64,000 nt of DNA from Firmicutes bacterium ASF500. Lineage in GTDB: Bacteria; Bacillota; Clostridia; Oscillospirales; Oscillospiraceae. The stretch is from positions 3,534,001-3,598,000 of the forward strand of contig CP097573.1 in assembly GCA_000492175.2 (NCBI GenBank), given 5' to 3'. Of this stretch, positions 37,589-46,860 are shown piece by piece (within the stretch, counting starts at the first letter, position 1; each line of letters starts with the position of its first letter). The notes beneath the pieces were generated by a model, which made no database searches, was not told the DNA's origin, and saw nothing but the letters and a program-made list of their open reading frames with translations. A program made the position numbers and the translations under genes.

Positions 37589-40500
37589 ATGAAAAAGTTC
37601 CATTTTCCCCGAACCCGCCTGATCGCGGCTCTGCTGGCCCTGGTCTGCGTGCTGGGCCTGCTCCCCGGCACAGCCCTCGCCGCCACGCCGGACACCATCA
37701 AGATGGATGACTGCACCCACAATGGGGTCAAGTATGAGTCCCCGGCTCTGGGTACCTGCCATCTGCACCAGATGCACTTTGGACTCAACGGAAAGAGCAC
37801 CATGGGCTTCTGTGCCGAGAAGGGCAAGGGCATGGGCTGGTCACTGGAGGGCCACACATGGGGGAGTCCCAAGCCGGTCAACGACCCCACCGTCAAAACC
37901 ATGATGGCGTACTTCTACGCCCACTCCACCGGCGTCTTTACTGATCAAGCCAAGGCTTTGGGTGTAGATGATGTGTGGGACAGCAACTACGCATGGACGA
38001 TGAACTCCTGGACCCAGGCCATCGTCTGGCGCTACAAGGCCGGTCTGCTGTCCGACCCCGTGGTTGCCTGCGCTGAGGAACTGCTGTGCGTCTACAACAA
38101 TCTGGAACACACCAATTATTCCAGTATTGACGAGACTATGGACGGCAGATCGTTCCGGGACCGGGCGCAGTATATCCTCGACCTGGGCGCGCAGGGCGTG
38201 TGGGGCGATTGCGAGGTCTATGAATACGCCTACACCGGCCCCGGCTCCAGCTACCACCCCTCCAACGATGTGCAGGCTGTCATGGTGGGGGAACTGAACG
38301 TCACCCGTGAAAAGTACAGCCTGACGGTCAAGAAGGTGGATTCCACCAATCCCAACAAGACTCTGCCCGGAGCGCAGTTCCTCGTTGCCTCTGAAAATGG
38401 CGCCTACTCCAAGGAAGTGGTGACAGGCAGCGATGGCACTGTGACCGTACCCAATTTGGAGGCCGGCACCTATGCCGTAACCGAACTGGAGGCCCCGGAG
38501 GGCTACGAGATCGACAATCCTGGGCCTCAGTATGTTGTTCTGCCCAGCGGCAGCGATAAAACTGTGACCGTCACCTTTACGGACACGCCTGAAATCACCG
38601 GCGAGGGCAGTATCCGCAAGGTGGATGCGGACGATCCTACCAAGGGCCTCGCCGGAGCGGTGATCAAAATTACCGGCGTGGATAATGATTTCACCGGGAC
38701 CTACGTCACCGGCGCGGGCGGCTATCTGACGGACGTGCCTTGGAAGGATATGCCCCTGGGCAGTTACACCGCCGAGGAGGTCACTCCCCCGGAGGGCTAC
38801 ACCAAAAGCCCGGACATCAATAAAACCAAGCAGACCTTTGTCTGGGACGGCAAGACCGATGTGGCCCTGGTTTTTGAGAATGACGCCAAGGTAAAGGTAC
38901 GTCTCATCAAAAAAGACGATTCTGATAACCCTCTCTCCGGCGCTGTGTTCAACATCGTGAAGGATGGACAGATTATCGGCACGGAGGCCACCAAAGCGGA
39001 CGGCTCCATCACCGTCACCGATGTGACCGAGGGGATGTACGCTTTCGTGGAGGTGTCCGTACCGGCTCCCTGGGCCACCCTTACCGAGCCGGTGATCGCC
39101 CATGTGGATCAGGCAACTGTCAACGGCGGCGGAACGGTGACTGTGACGGCCTCCGACAAACGGCTGCCAAGCCTCACCATTCTCAAGCGGGACGCGCAGA
39201 CCGGGGATGTGATCCCCAACACCCATTTTGAAATCCGCGGCATCCATTACGGCTACCACAACGATGTGACCACCGGGCCGGACGGCAGGGCGGTCCTCTC
39301 CAATATTCCTGTGGACAGCTACGAGGTAACGGAAAAGTCCGTCCCTGATCCCTATGTGGTGGGAGACGAACCCACCCAGACGATCTGGCTGGGGGCCGGA
39401 GCCAGCAAGGAGCTGGTCTTTGACAACCTGAAGCAGCCTGTCCTGAAAATCTCCAAGGTAGAGCAGGGAACCAACACCCCCATTCCCGGCACGGTGTTCA
39501 CCGTGGAGGGCATCGACAGCGACTACCGCCAGGATGTGACCACCGAGGCGGACGGCTTCGCCACTCTGCGCGTTGCCCCCGGCAGCTACCGGGTGACGGA
39601 GAAGTCCGTCCCTGAACCCTACTGTCTGCCGGAGGACGAGGCTGACCGGACCCAGACCATCAGCCTGAACGGCGGCGATGAAAAGACCCTGATCTTCAAA
39701 AACAGCAAAAAGCCCCTGCTGACCCTCTCCAAGATCGACGCCGATACCGGAGTGCCGGTTCCCGGCACTGTTCTCACCGTGGAGGGGATCGACAGCGACT
39801 ACAAGGATGACTGGAGAACCGGGCCGGACGGCACTGTTGCCCTGCGTGTTGACCCTGGCACCTACCGCATCACGGAGAAATCCGTCCCCGCCCCCTACTA
39901 CCTGCCGGACAAGGATGCAGACCGGGTGCAGACCATCTCCCTGAACCCCGGCGATGAAAAGACGGTGGTGTTCCGCAACCACAAGACCCCGGAGCTGACC
40001 ATTTTCAAGGAAGATTCTGTTGCGGGCGCTCCCATCGAGGGCGCTAAGTTCCATGTGACCTACACCAGCAATGGTGAGGCTGCGGGCGCTCCTGCCTCCA
40101 TGGACTTTGGTATCTTCGTCACGGATGCCAGCGGTCAGATCAAGCTCCATGAGAAAGGGAAGAAGCTGTACCCCGGTGAGTACACCGTGACTGAGGTGGA
40201 GCCTGCTCCCGGTTTCCAGATGAAAGAGCCTCTCACTCAGAAGGTGATCCTCCATGGCGGCGAGAGCAAAACCCTGACTTTTTTCAATGAGCCGTTAAAC
40301 GCCATCGTGGTGGAAAAATACGACAGCGTGACCCATGAGGCCCTCCCCGGCTGTACCTTCCAGCTCCGCTTCTTGGGCGGCACTTCCGGCACGGGCGGCA
40401 CTGTCATCGGCACGAAGGTCACCGGAAAAAATGGGACCGCCATCTGGACCGGGTTGACTGCCGGCACCTACATCGTGGAGGAGATCGACCCGGCGGACGG

Positions 40501-43500
40501 CTACTCCATCATCAACGCCTCCGAGACCGTCTACATCTCCGACAAGGGTGAGCAGAATGTGGTCACCGTCTCCTTCGACAACGCCCCGGACGGCATCCTG
40601 CTCATTAGGAAGGTCTGCGCCACCAACCCCAGCGTGACCCTCCAGAACGCCGAGTTCAAGGTCATGTACGCGGACGGGACCCTGATCGGCGACTCCAACG
40701 GCATCTACCGCTCCGATGAGAACGGCGAGATCCGCATCCCCGGCCTGAAGCCGGGAAAGAGCGTGGTAGTCACCGAAGTGCGCGCCCCCGCTGGTTTCCT
40801 GATTGATACCCAGAGCCAGACCATCCAGATCCAAGCGGGTAAAACCGTGTCTCTTACCTTTAAAAATCAACCGAAAGGCAGCCTGATCATCCAAAAACGG
40901 GACAGCCAGACCAATGAGGTGCTTCCCGGCGCGGAGTTCAGAATCACCACCGCCGCTGGCTGTGAAGTGGGCCTGGACGGTGTCATTGGCTCGTCTACCC
41001 TGACCCAGAACGGGATCTTCACCACCGACGCTCAGGGTGAGATCAAGATCACCAATCTGGCTCCCGGCGCTTATGTGATCAACGAAATCAAGGCCCCGGA
41101 CGGCGGGTACGTCATCGACACGCCCTCCACCAACGTGGTCATCGGGCAGGGCGGAGACACCCAGACTGTGGTGATCAAAAACACCCGCAAGGGTGGTCTG
41201 ATTATCGAGAAGTACGACAGCGTCACCAAGCAGCCCCTCGCCGGCGCACAGTTCAAGGTGATGACTGCCAACGGTGAACTGACCCCGGACAACGAGGGGA
41301 TGACCTCCTCCAACGGACTCTACACCACCGACGTCAACGGGCAGATCGTGCTGTCCAAGCTGCTCCCCGGAACCTATGTGGTGTCTGAGGAAAAGGCTCC
41401 GGACAATTACCGCAAGGACCCCACGCCCCAGATGGTTGTGGTCAACGCCGGGGACACCCAGACCCTGCGCTTCTACGACGACCCTCTCTGCACCCTGACC
41501 ATCCTGAAGCGGGACGCGGTGACCAAAAAGCCCCTGCGGGGCGCTGAGTTTATGGTGCGGGACAGCTCCGGCCATGTGATCGGCCCCAATAACGGCCTCT
41601 ACACCACCGGCACGGACGGCACTGTCACCGTTACCGGGCTGGCTCCCAATTCCACTGTGGTCGTCTCCGAGAAAAAGGCCCCCAACGGGTACATTTTGGA
41701 CGAGACCCCTAAGAATACTGTGGTGCGCACCGGCGTGGCCAACACCCTGATCTTTGACGATGAACCGGGCACTACGCTGATTATTCGGAAGTTTATCGAG
41801 GGAACTGAGAACGAACCGCTGTCCGGCGTGGCCTTTAAGGTTGTAGACGGCAACGGCGGCGCTGTCGGTCCGGACGATGGGATCTACTACACCGACAAGG
41901 CTGGAGAGATCGTGCTGGAGGGCATCGAACCCGGTACCACTGTGAAGGTGCGGGAGATCAAGACCGTGGAGGGCTTCGTGCTGGATGGGACCCCGCAGGA
42001 CATTCTCATCAAGGGCGGCGAAGTGCAGCAGTTGACCTTCTGGAACAAGCGGGCCGGAACCCTGGTCATCCAGAAGAAAGACAGTGTGAGCGGCGCGCTC
42101 ATTTCCGGCGCGCAGTTCCAGCTCACCTACGCCAACGGCGGGTACGTTGATAACGACAACGGCCACCTGTCCTCCAATGGCCTCTACACCACCGATGACA
42201 AGGGAGAAATCCGCATCAACGGTATCACCGGGACCGTGGTGGTCAAGGAGACCAAGCCCGCCCCCGGCTATGTCATCGACCAGAGTACCCAAACCCAGAC
42301 GGTCACGGTGAATCCTCTGGACACCCAGACCCTCACCTTCCTGAACGAACCCCTGTGCAGCCTGACCCTGACCAAGCTGGACTCCGTCACCGGGAAGCCG
42401 ATCCCCGGCACCGAGTTCACGGTACGGGACGGCAACGGCACAGTTTTGGGCCGCTACACCACGGGCAAGGATGGGACCGTGACAGTCACCGGCCTTGTTC
42501 CCGGCAGCACCGTGGTGGTCACCGAGACCAAAGTGCCGGACGGCTATGTTCTCAATCCCACGCCTCAGACCATCATCGTGAAAAACGGCTCCAACTCTGT
42601 GAACAGCGGAACCGTGGGCGGGACCACCAACGGCAATACTGGCGGCAGCACCAATGTGGGCGGCGGAACCAACGGCGGCAACGATCTCACTTTCGAGAAT
42701 GACCCCAAGACCCGGCTGGTCATTGAGAAGTACATCACCGGCACCACCACCCCCCTGAAGGGCGTGACCTTCCTGGTCACCGAATCTAACGGGCAGGTGC
42801 TGGGCAGCGCCAACGGCGAGTATGTGACTGACGAGAATGGCCGGATCGTGATCGAGGGATTGGAACCCGGCAAGACCATCATCGCCAAGGAGATCCGTAC
42901 CCTGGACGGCTATCTGCTGGACACCACCCCCAAGTCCATCCAGATCAAGGTGGGGGACGCCCAGACCCTTAGATTTTATAACACTCCTGTGGGCGGGCTG
43001 GAGCTGATCAAGGTCAACGAGGCTGACAAGAGCCAGCGAATCCCCAACACCACCTTTGAGATCCGCCGCATGGACGGCGGCTTGGTGGACACCATTACCA
43101 CCGACAAGCAGGGCCGCGCCCACCTGGATCTGGATGCCGGGGACTACTACGCGGTGGAGATTGAGGCCGGCAAGGGCTTCGAGCTGGACGCCACCCCCAC
43201 CTACTTCACCGTCCGGGACGGCAAAGCCACCACAGTCACCGTCACCAATCGGGCAGTCAGCGGCATCCTGATTCACAAGGTCGACAGCGTTACCAAGCAG
43301 GGCATCTACGGGGTGACCTTCCTCCTCTATGACGCCAACAAGAATCCCATCGGGCAGTACAGCAGCGATGACAAGGGCTACGTCCATATCGACGACCTGC
43401 CCGGCTCTGGCCGCTACTACCTGCGGGAGTTGGAGAATGACGGTTATCTGGTGGATACCCAGCTGAAGACGGTCTATGTCACTGATGGGACCACTACCGA

Positions 43501-44368
43501 GATCACCTGGGAGAACACCGCCATCACCGGGCAGATCCAGATCACCAAGACCTCTGAGGACTACAACTCCATGAACGGCTGGCCCGCCGGTACGCCTATC
43601 CCTGGTACCGAGTTCGAGATCTACCACTACCGCACCGGCAATCTGGTGGATACCATCCGTACCGATAAAAATGGTGTAGCCGTGTCCAAGCCCCTGCCCC
43701 TGGGCCGGTACAAGGTGGTGGAGTCCAAGGCCGCTGAGTTCTACGGCCTGGATAAGACGCCCATTGAGGTGGAGATCGAGCACGCCGGCCAGATCGTCAA
43801 GACGGCCATGACCAACAAAGCCCTATACACCAACGTCTCCATCAAGAAGATCGGCTACACCGAGGTCATGCCCGGCCAGCAGATCCGCTACGATTTCTCT
43901 AACATCGCCAACAATTCCACCACCGCGCTCACCAGCTTCTACTGGCGGGACACCCTGCCCGTCCAGGCGGTGCGGCTGGACAAGATCGTCACCGGTACCT
44001 ACAACGTGCAGGGGAATTACAAGATTGTGTTCAAGACCAATCTCAACGGCGAGTACCGCACCATGTACGACAACCTGAGCACCATGCAGAACCATGTGCT
44101 GGACGCCTCCCCCGCCGCGCTGGGACTGGCCTCCAACGAGTACGTCACCGAGTTTATGGTTTCCTTCGGCATCGTACCCGGCAATTTCCGGCAGGTGGAG
44201 GTGCCCAAGGTGTACTGCAATGTAGTGTCCTGGCTCACTGGCGGGACCCAGTTCGTCAACCAGGCGGATGTAGGCGGCGTGTACAACGGTCAGTGGATCA
44301 TGGCCACCAGCAGATGGGTCACCAGGGTCTACAAGCCCGCCAAGCCCCTGCCCCGCACCGGCTATTGA
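37589..44368 (+). CDS. Giant Cna-B repeat adhesin with N-terminal thioester domain
   Basis: This 2259-residue surface protein has a signal peptide (about 1-30) and a thioester-type domain (about 50-210) with MGFCAEKGKGMGW (reactive Cys) and NSWTQAIVWRYKAG (partner Gln). It could bind host or cell surfaces covalently. About 19 Cna-B/SpaA repeats follow (about 245-2080), each starting near LxIxKxD and ending with TLTFxN, with the Lys and Asn expected for isopeptide bonds. A Ser/Gly/Asn linker interrupts them near residue 1670. A different C-terminal domain ends in PLPRTGY. The LPRTG sorting motif is at the extreme terminus with no hydrophobic helix after it. It is probably a mating or host-contact adhesin handled by the upstream sortase. 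Confidence 0.9.
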   Translation: MKKFHFPRTRLIAALLALVCVLGLLPGTALAATPDTIKMDDCTHNGVKYESPALGTCHLHQMHFGLNGKSTMGFCAEKGKGMGWSLEGHTWGSPKPVNDPTVKTMMAYFYAHSTGVFTDQAKALGVDDVWDSNYAWTMNSWTQAIVWRYKAGLLSDPVVACAEELLCVYNNLEHTNYSSIDETMDGRSFRDRAQYILDLGAQGVWGDCEVYEYAYTGPGSSYHPSNDVQAVMVGELNVTREKYSLTVKKVDSTNPNKTLPGAQFLVASENGAYSKEVVTGSDGTVTVPNLEAGTYAVTELEAPEGYEIDNPGPQYVVLPSGSDKTVTVTFTDTPEITGEGSIRKVDADDPTKGLAGAVIKITGVDNDFTGTYVTGAGGYLTDVPWKDMPLGSYTAEEVTPPEGYTKSPDINKTKQTFVWDGKTDVALVFENDAKVKVRLIKKDDSDNPLSGAVFNIVKDGQIIGTEATKADGSITVTDVTEGMYAFVEVSVPAPWATLTEPVIAHVDQATVNGGGTVTVTASDKRLPSLTILKRDAQTGDVIPNTHFEIRGIHYGYHNDVTTGPDGRAVLSNIPVDSYEVTEKSVPDPYVVGDEPTQTIWLGAGASKELVFDNLKQPVLKISKVEQGTNTPIPGTVFTVEGIDSDYRQDVTTEADGFATLRVAPGSYRVTEKSVPEPYCLPEDEADRTQTISLNGGDEKTLIFKNSKKPLLTLSKIDADTGVPVPGTVLTVEGIDSDYKDDWRTGPDGTVALRVDPGTYRITEKSVPAPYYLPDKDADRVQTISLNPGDEKTVVFRNHKTPELTIFKEDSVAGAPIEGAKFHVTYTSNGEAAGAPASMDFGIFVTDASGQIKLHEKGKKLYPGEYTVTEVEPAPGFQMKEPLTQKVILHGGESKTLTFFNEPLNAIVVEKYDSVTHEALPGCTFQLRFLGGTSGTGGTVIGTKVTGKNGTAIWTGLTAGTYIVEEIDPADGYSIINASETVYISDKGEQNVVTVSFDNAPDGILLIRKVCATNPSVTLQNAEFKVMYADGTLIGDSNGIYRSDENGEIRIPGLKPGKSVVVTEVRAPAGFLIDTQSQTIQIQAGKTVSLTFKNQPKGSLIIQKRDSQTNEVLPGAEFRITTAAGCEVGLDGVIGSSTLTQNGIFTTDAQGEIKITNLAPGAYVINEIKAPDGGYVIDTPSTNVVIGQGGDTQTVVIKNTRKGGLIIEKYDSVTKQPLAGAQFKVMTANGELTPDNEGMTSSNGLYTTDVNGQIVLSKLLPGTYVVSEEKAPDNYRKDPTPQMVVVNAGDTQTLRFYDDPLCTLTILKRDAVTKKPLRGAEFMVRDSSGHVIGPNNGLYTTGTDGTVTVTGLAPNSTVVVSEKKAPNGYILDETPKNTVVRTGVANTLIFDDEPGTTLIIRKFIEGTENEPLSGVAFKVVDGNGGAVGPDDGIYYTDKAGEIVLEGIEPGTTVKVREIKTVEGFVLDGTPQDILIKGGEVQQLTFWNKRAGTLVIQKKDSVSGALISGAQFQLTYANGGYVDNDNGHLSSNGLYTTDDKGEIRINGITGTVVVKETKPAPGYVIDQSTQTQTVTVNPLDTQTLTFLNEPLCSLTLTKLDSVTGKPIPGTEFTVRDGNGTVLGRYTTGKDGTVTVTGLVPGSTVVVTETKVPDGYVLNPTPQTIIVKNGSNSVNSGTVGGTTNGNTGGSTNVGGGTNGGNDLTFENDPKTRLVIEKYITGTTTPLKGVTFLVTESNGQVLGSANGEYVTDENGRIVIEGLEPGKTIIAKEIRTLDGYLLDTTPKSIQIKVGDAQTLRFYNTPVGGLELIKVNEADKSQRIPNTTFEIRRMDGGLVDTITTDKQGRAHLDLDAGDYYAVEIEAGKGFELDATPTYFTVRDGKATTVTVTNRAVSGILIHKVDSVTKQGIYGVTFLLYDANKNPIGQYSSDDKGYVHIDDLPGSGRYYLRELENDGYLVDTQLKTVYVTDGTTTEITWENTAITGQIQITKTSEDYNSMNGWPAGTPIPGTEFEIYHYRTGNLVDTIRTDKNGVAVSKPLPLGRYKVVESKAAEFYGLDKTPIEVEIEHAGQIVKTAMTNKALYTNVSIKKIGYTEVMPGQQIRYDFSNIANNSTTALTSFYWRDTLPVQAVRLDKIVTGTYNVQGNYKIVFKTNLNGEYRTMYDNLSTMQNHVLDASPAALGLASNEYVTEFMVSFGIVPGNFRQVEVPKVYCNVVSWLTGGTQFVNQADVGGVYNGQWIMATSRWVTRVYKPAKPLPRTGY

Positions 44369-44391
44369 GCCGATCCATCCATGCTGAATGG

Positions 44392-44416
44392 GGAGCCGCC
44401 TGTCAAGGGCGGCTCC
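44392..44416 (+). terminator. Hairpin after the adhesin gene
   Basis: GGAGCCGCC (44392-44400) pairs with GGCGGCTCC (44408-44416), followed by TCTTCTG, 24 bp past the stop. It has only a modest T tract, so it may be partial. Confidence 0.5.
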
Positions 44417-44456
44417 TCTTCTGTAAATCTAAATGAATACAGGGAGGAAAATCAAG

Positions 44457-44789
44457 ATGAAGTTCAAGAAAATGTTCCGTATCCTTGCCGCCGCCATGGT
44501 GGTGGCGGCCCTCTGCTGCGCTCCCGCCTTCGCCGCCGGGGATGTGGCCTCCGCGGTGGAGAGTACCTGGACCGATGCGGCGACCCAGATCAAGACCGTG
44601 GTGGAAAATGTGGTCTTTCCCGCGCTGGATATGGTCCTGGCCATCGCCTTCTTTACCAAATTAGGTATGGCTTACTTCGACTACAAGAAGCATGGCCAGT
44701 TTGAGTGGACTGGGCCGGTGATCCTCTTTGCCTGCCTGGTCTTTACCCTTACCGCCCCCAACTACATCTGGGGCATCATCGGGATCTGA
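44457..44789 (+). CDS. VirB2-like/DUF3852 conjugation pilin-type membrane protein
   Basis: This 110-residue protein has a cleavable signal (RILAAAMVVAALCCAPAFAAG) and two transmembrane helices (VVFPALDMVLAIAFFTKLGMAYF and GPVILFACLVFTLTAPNYIWGIIG) joined by a short charged loop (DYKKHGQFEW). Size, signal and topology are those of VirB2/TrbC-type pilins and of DUF3852, the usual first transfer gene in this ICE group. GGGAGG precedes ATG 44457. It begins the transfer region. Confidence 0.75.
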   Translation: MKFKKMFRILAAAMVVAALCCAPAFAAGDVASAVESTWTDAATQIKTVVENVVFPALDMVLAIAFFTKLGMAYFDYKKHGQFEWTGPVILFACLVFTLTAPNYIWGIIGI

Positions 44790-44807
44790 TGGGGCCCGGC
44801 AGCAAAT

Positions 44808-45167
44808 ATGCCGTTCGGAGAGGAGCTTCGGCAAGCTGTGGCCAGGCGCCGTCCAGACGCTGTCTGTCTTGGCGCCGTCTGCTATGTCCGGCTGGACAGC
44901 TGGAATCTTGCAAAGGTCGAGTTTGCCTCCAGCGGAGGCTATTATAACGGAATAACGCTGACAGTTTTCAACCGGCACACCGGGCCGGTTGATTCGGTAA
45001 CCATCCACTCCCACGATCTGCCTTTGCGGCGAAAGCGGGAAACTCCAGGCTGCGGGTCTGATCCAGAGTGGGGCATCTGCCGCCCTGCTCTGGATCTTGA
45101 CACGCTCTGGGAGGCGGCGGAAAACTATCTGCTTCTTTTTCAGGAGCCTGATTCAGAAAAGAGGTGA
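44808..45167 (+). CDS. Hypothetical protein between VirB2- and VirB6-like genes
   Basis: This 119-residue soluble protein starts MPFGEELRQAVARRRPDAVC. It has a strand-rich middle (VRLDSWNLAKVEFASSGGYYNGITLTVFNRHTGPVDSVTI) and a helical end (LDLDTLWEAAENYLLLF). The ribosome site is weak. It is within the transfer operon, 18 bp after the pilin-like gene; its end lies just before the VirB6-like gene. Similar small proteins accompany this cluster in other ICEs as far as I recall, but no function is known. Confidence 0.5.
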   Translation: MPFGEELRQAVARRRPDAVCLGAVCYVRLDSWNLAKVEFASSGGYYNGITLTVFNRHTGPVDSVTIHSHDLPLRRKRETPGCGSDPEWGICRPALDLDTLWEAAENYLLLFQEPDSEKR

Positions 45168-45206
45168 TACCCAATTTTTATCTTCGACTTTGTAGCCTCC
45201 ACCATC

Positions 45207-46073
45207 ATGGACAATCTGGTCGATTGGTTCTATGGACAGGTGGTGGGCTTCCTCGGCAACTTTTTTGCCGAGATGGGAAATATGGGCGTGGAGCTGTTCG
45301 AGCTGGACTGGGTCAGCGCCATCGTCCTGTTTTTCTCCCAGCTGGGCTGGGCGCTCTTCGGCGTCAGCCTGGTGGTCTCCGGCTTTGAGTTTGGGATCGA
45401 ATACTCCACTGGCCGGGGTAACTTACAGCAGACGGCCCTCAACGCCATCAAGGGGTTTATGGCGGTCAGCCTGTTTACCGTGGTGCCTGTGCGGCTTTAC
45501 GCTCTGTCCGTGTCCCTACAAGGGACCTTCGCAATTGGCTTGACCGGAGCCGGAACCAGCATCGGCACTGTGGGAGAACGGATCATTGAGGAACTGATGA
45601 GTGTGGAGAGCCTTGCGGATATGGCTGGCGCGCCCAGCTTTGGCCTGAGCGTCCTTACCAGCCCGATCATGCTTTTGTTCTGCATCATCATGATGGCCTA
45701 TGCTGTGATTAAGGTCTTTTTCGCCAACCTCAAACGAGGCGGCATCCTGCTCATCCAGATCGCCGTGGGAAGCCTCTATATGTTCAGCGTCCCCAGAGGC
45801 TATACAGACGGCTTTGTCCAGTGGAGCAAACAGGTGATTGGCCTGTGCCTGACGGCCTTCCTGCAATCCACCATTTTGGTAGCGGGCCTGATGGTCTTTA
45901 AGGACCACGCCCTGCTGGGACTGGGCCTCATGCTCTCCGCGGGTGAGGTGCCCAGGATCGCCGGGACCTTCGGCCTGGACACCACCACCAGAGCCAACAT
46001 CATGAGCGCCGTCTATACCGCCCAGGCTGCCGTCAATACCACCCGCACCGTTGTGCAGGCGGCAGCGAAATAA
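45207..46073 (+). CDS. VirB6/TrbL-like conjugative transfer membrane protein
   Basis: This 288-residue polytopic protein has at least five membrane helices, including AIVLFFSQLGWALFGVSLVVSG, FMAVSLFTVVPVRLYALSV, IMLLFCIIMMAYAVIKVFF, GGILLIQIAVGSLYMFSV and VIGLCLTAFLQSTILVAGLMVF. It is the usual VirB6/TrbL-type channel subunit of ICE type IV secretion systems. The ATG at 45207 is the first standard start but has no ribosome site. AAAGAGGTG at 45158-45166 is ideally placed for an ATT codon at 45174 that would add IFIFDFVASTI; see findings. The C-terminal part is a helical cytoplasmic tail. Confidence 0.78.
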   Translation: MDNLVDWFYGQVVGFLGNFFAEMGNMGVELFELDWVSAIVLFFSQLGWALFGVSLVVSGFEFGIEYSTGRGNLQQTALNAIKGFMAVSLFTVVPVRLYALSVSLQGTFAIGLTGAGTSIGTVGERIIEELMSVESLADMAGAPSFGLSVLTSPIMLLFCIIMMAYAVIKVFFANLKRGGILLIQIAVGSLYMFSVPRGYTDGFVQWSKQVIGLCLTAFLQSTILVAGLMVFKDHALLGLGLMLSAGEVPRIAGTFGLDTTTRANIMSAVYTAQAAVNTTRTVVQAAAK

Positions 46074-46089
46074 GGACAGGAGGAGAAAA

Positions 46090-46860
46090 ATGCTCACTAT
46101 GGGGAGCCTCTTCGACGGGATCGGCGGCTTCCCTCTGGCGGCGGTCCGGAACGGGATCACGCCCCTGTGGGCCAGTGAGATCGAAGCCTTCCCCATCGAA
46201 GTCACAAAGCACCGCTTTCCCGGCATGATCCATGTGGGGGACATCACCAAGCTGGACGGGGCGGCACTGCCGCCTGTGGACCTCATCTGCGGCGGCAGCC
46301 CTTGTCAGGATCTCAGTGTGGCTGGAGCGAGGGCCGGTTTGACCGGTTCCCGTTCCGGCCTTTTTATGGAACAAATTCGAATTGTGAAGGAGATGCGAAA
46401 TGCAGATATGGAACGAGGACGGACAGGGCTCGCTGTTCGCCCACGATGGATGTGCTGGGAGAACGTGCCCGGCGCATTCAGCTCAGGGACCCCCAAGGGG
46501 GAGGACTTCCGCATCGTCCTCGAGGAGATCGTCCGAATTAAGAACAATTCCGTTTATGTCCCTGGACCTCACCCCTGGGCATGGCAACCTGCTGGGCGAA
46601 TCCTACTGGGAAGTGATTTCTCCCTGGCCTGGCGGGTCTTCGATGCTCAATACTGGCCCCGCACCCCTCAGCGAAGAAGACGTATTTTCCTTATCGCAGA
46701 TTTTGCAGGACGCTCCGCCCCGCAAATACTATTTGAGCAAAACCGCCTGCCTGGGTATCCTGCGCAGGGCGGGGGAACGTGGGAAGGAGCTGCCGCCCCA
46801 ACTGAAAGCGGCGCTGATGGCACAGGCGGGGCTGATCCCACTGGCGGCTCCGGCCTCTGA
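46090..46860 (+). CDS. C5-cytosine DNA methyltransferase, N-terminal half (motifs I-VIII)
   Basis: This 256-residue product carries the catalytic part of a C5 methyltransferase: motif I (GSLFDGIGGFPLAA), motif IV with the nucleophilic Cys (CGGSPCQDLSVAGAR), motif VI (CWENVPGAF) and motif VIII (QRRRRIFLIADF). The target-recognition region and motifs IX-X are absent because this frame ends at 46860; they are in the overlapping frame (46400-48211). AGGAGG precedes the ATG. Either the two products assemble into an active enzyme, as known for the overlapping subunits of M.AquI, or a frameshift joins them. Methylation would protect the ICE from restriction. Confidence 0.85.
   Translation: MLTMGSLFDGIGGFPLAAVRNGITPLWASEIEAFPIEVTKHRFPGMIHVGDITKLDGAALPPVDLICGGSPCQDLSVAGARAGLTGSRSGLFMEQIRIVKEMRNADMERGRTGLAVRPRWMCWENVPGAFSSGTPKGEDFRIVLEEIVRIKNNSVYVPGPHPWAWQPAGRILLGSDFSLAWRVFDAQYWPRTPQRRRRIFLIADFAGRSAPQILFEQNRLPGYPAQGGGTWEGAAAPTESGADGTGGADPTGGSGL

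Noticed and set aside
37841..40255. Minus-strand open frame of 804 codons opposite the adhesin N-terminal half
   Set aside because: Same reason: high-GC repeat coding on the plus strand leaves the opposite frame open, with no start signal or recognisable domain.
40295..43783. Minus-strand open frame of 1162 codons opposite the adhesin gene
   Set aside because: It mirrors the repetitive codon pattern of the Cna-B repeats, has no ribosome site, and its translation is low-complexity His/Gly/Val/Asp-rich; a shadow frame.
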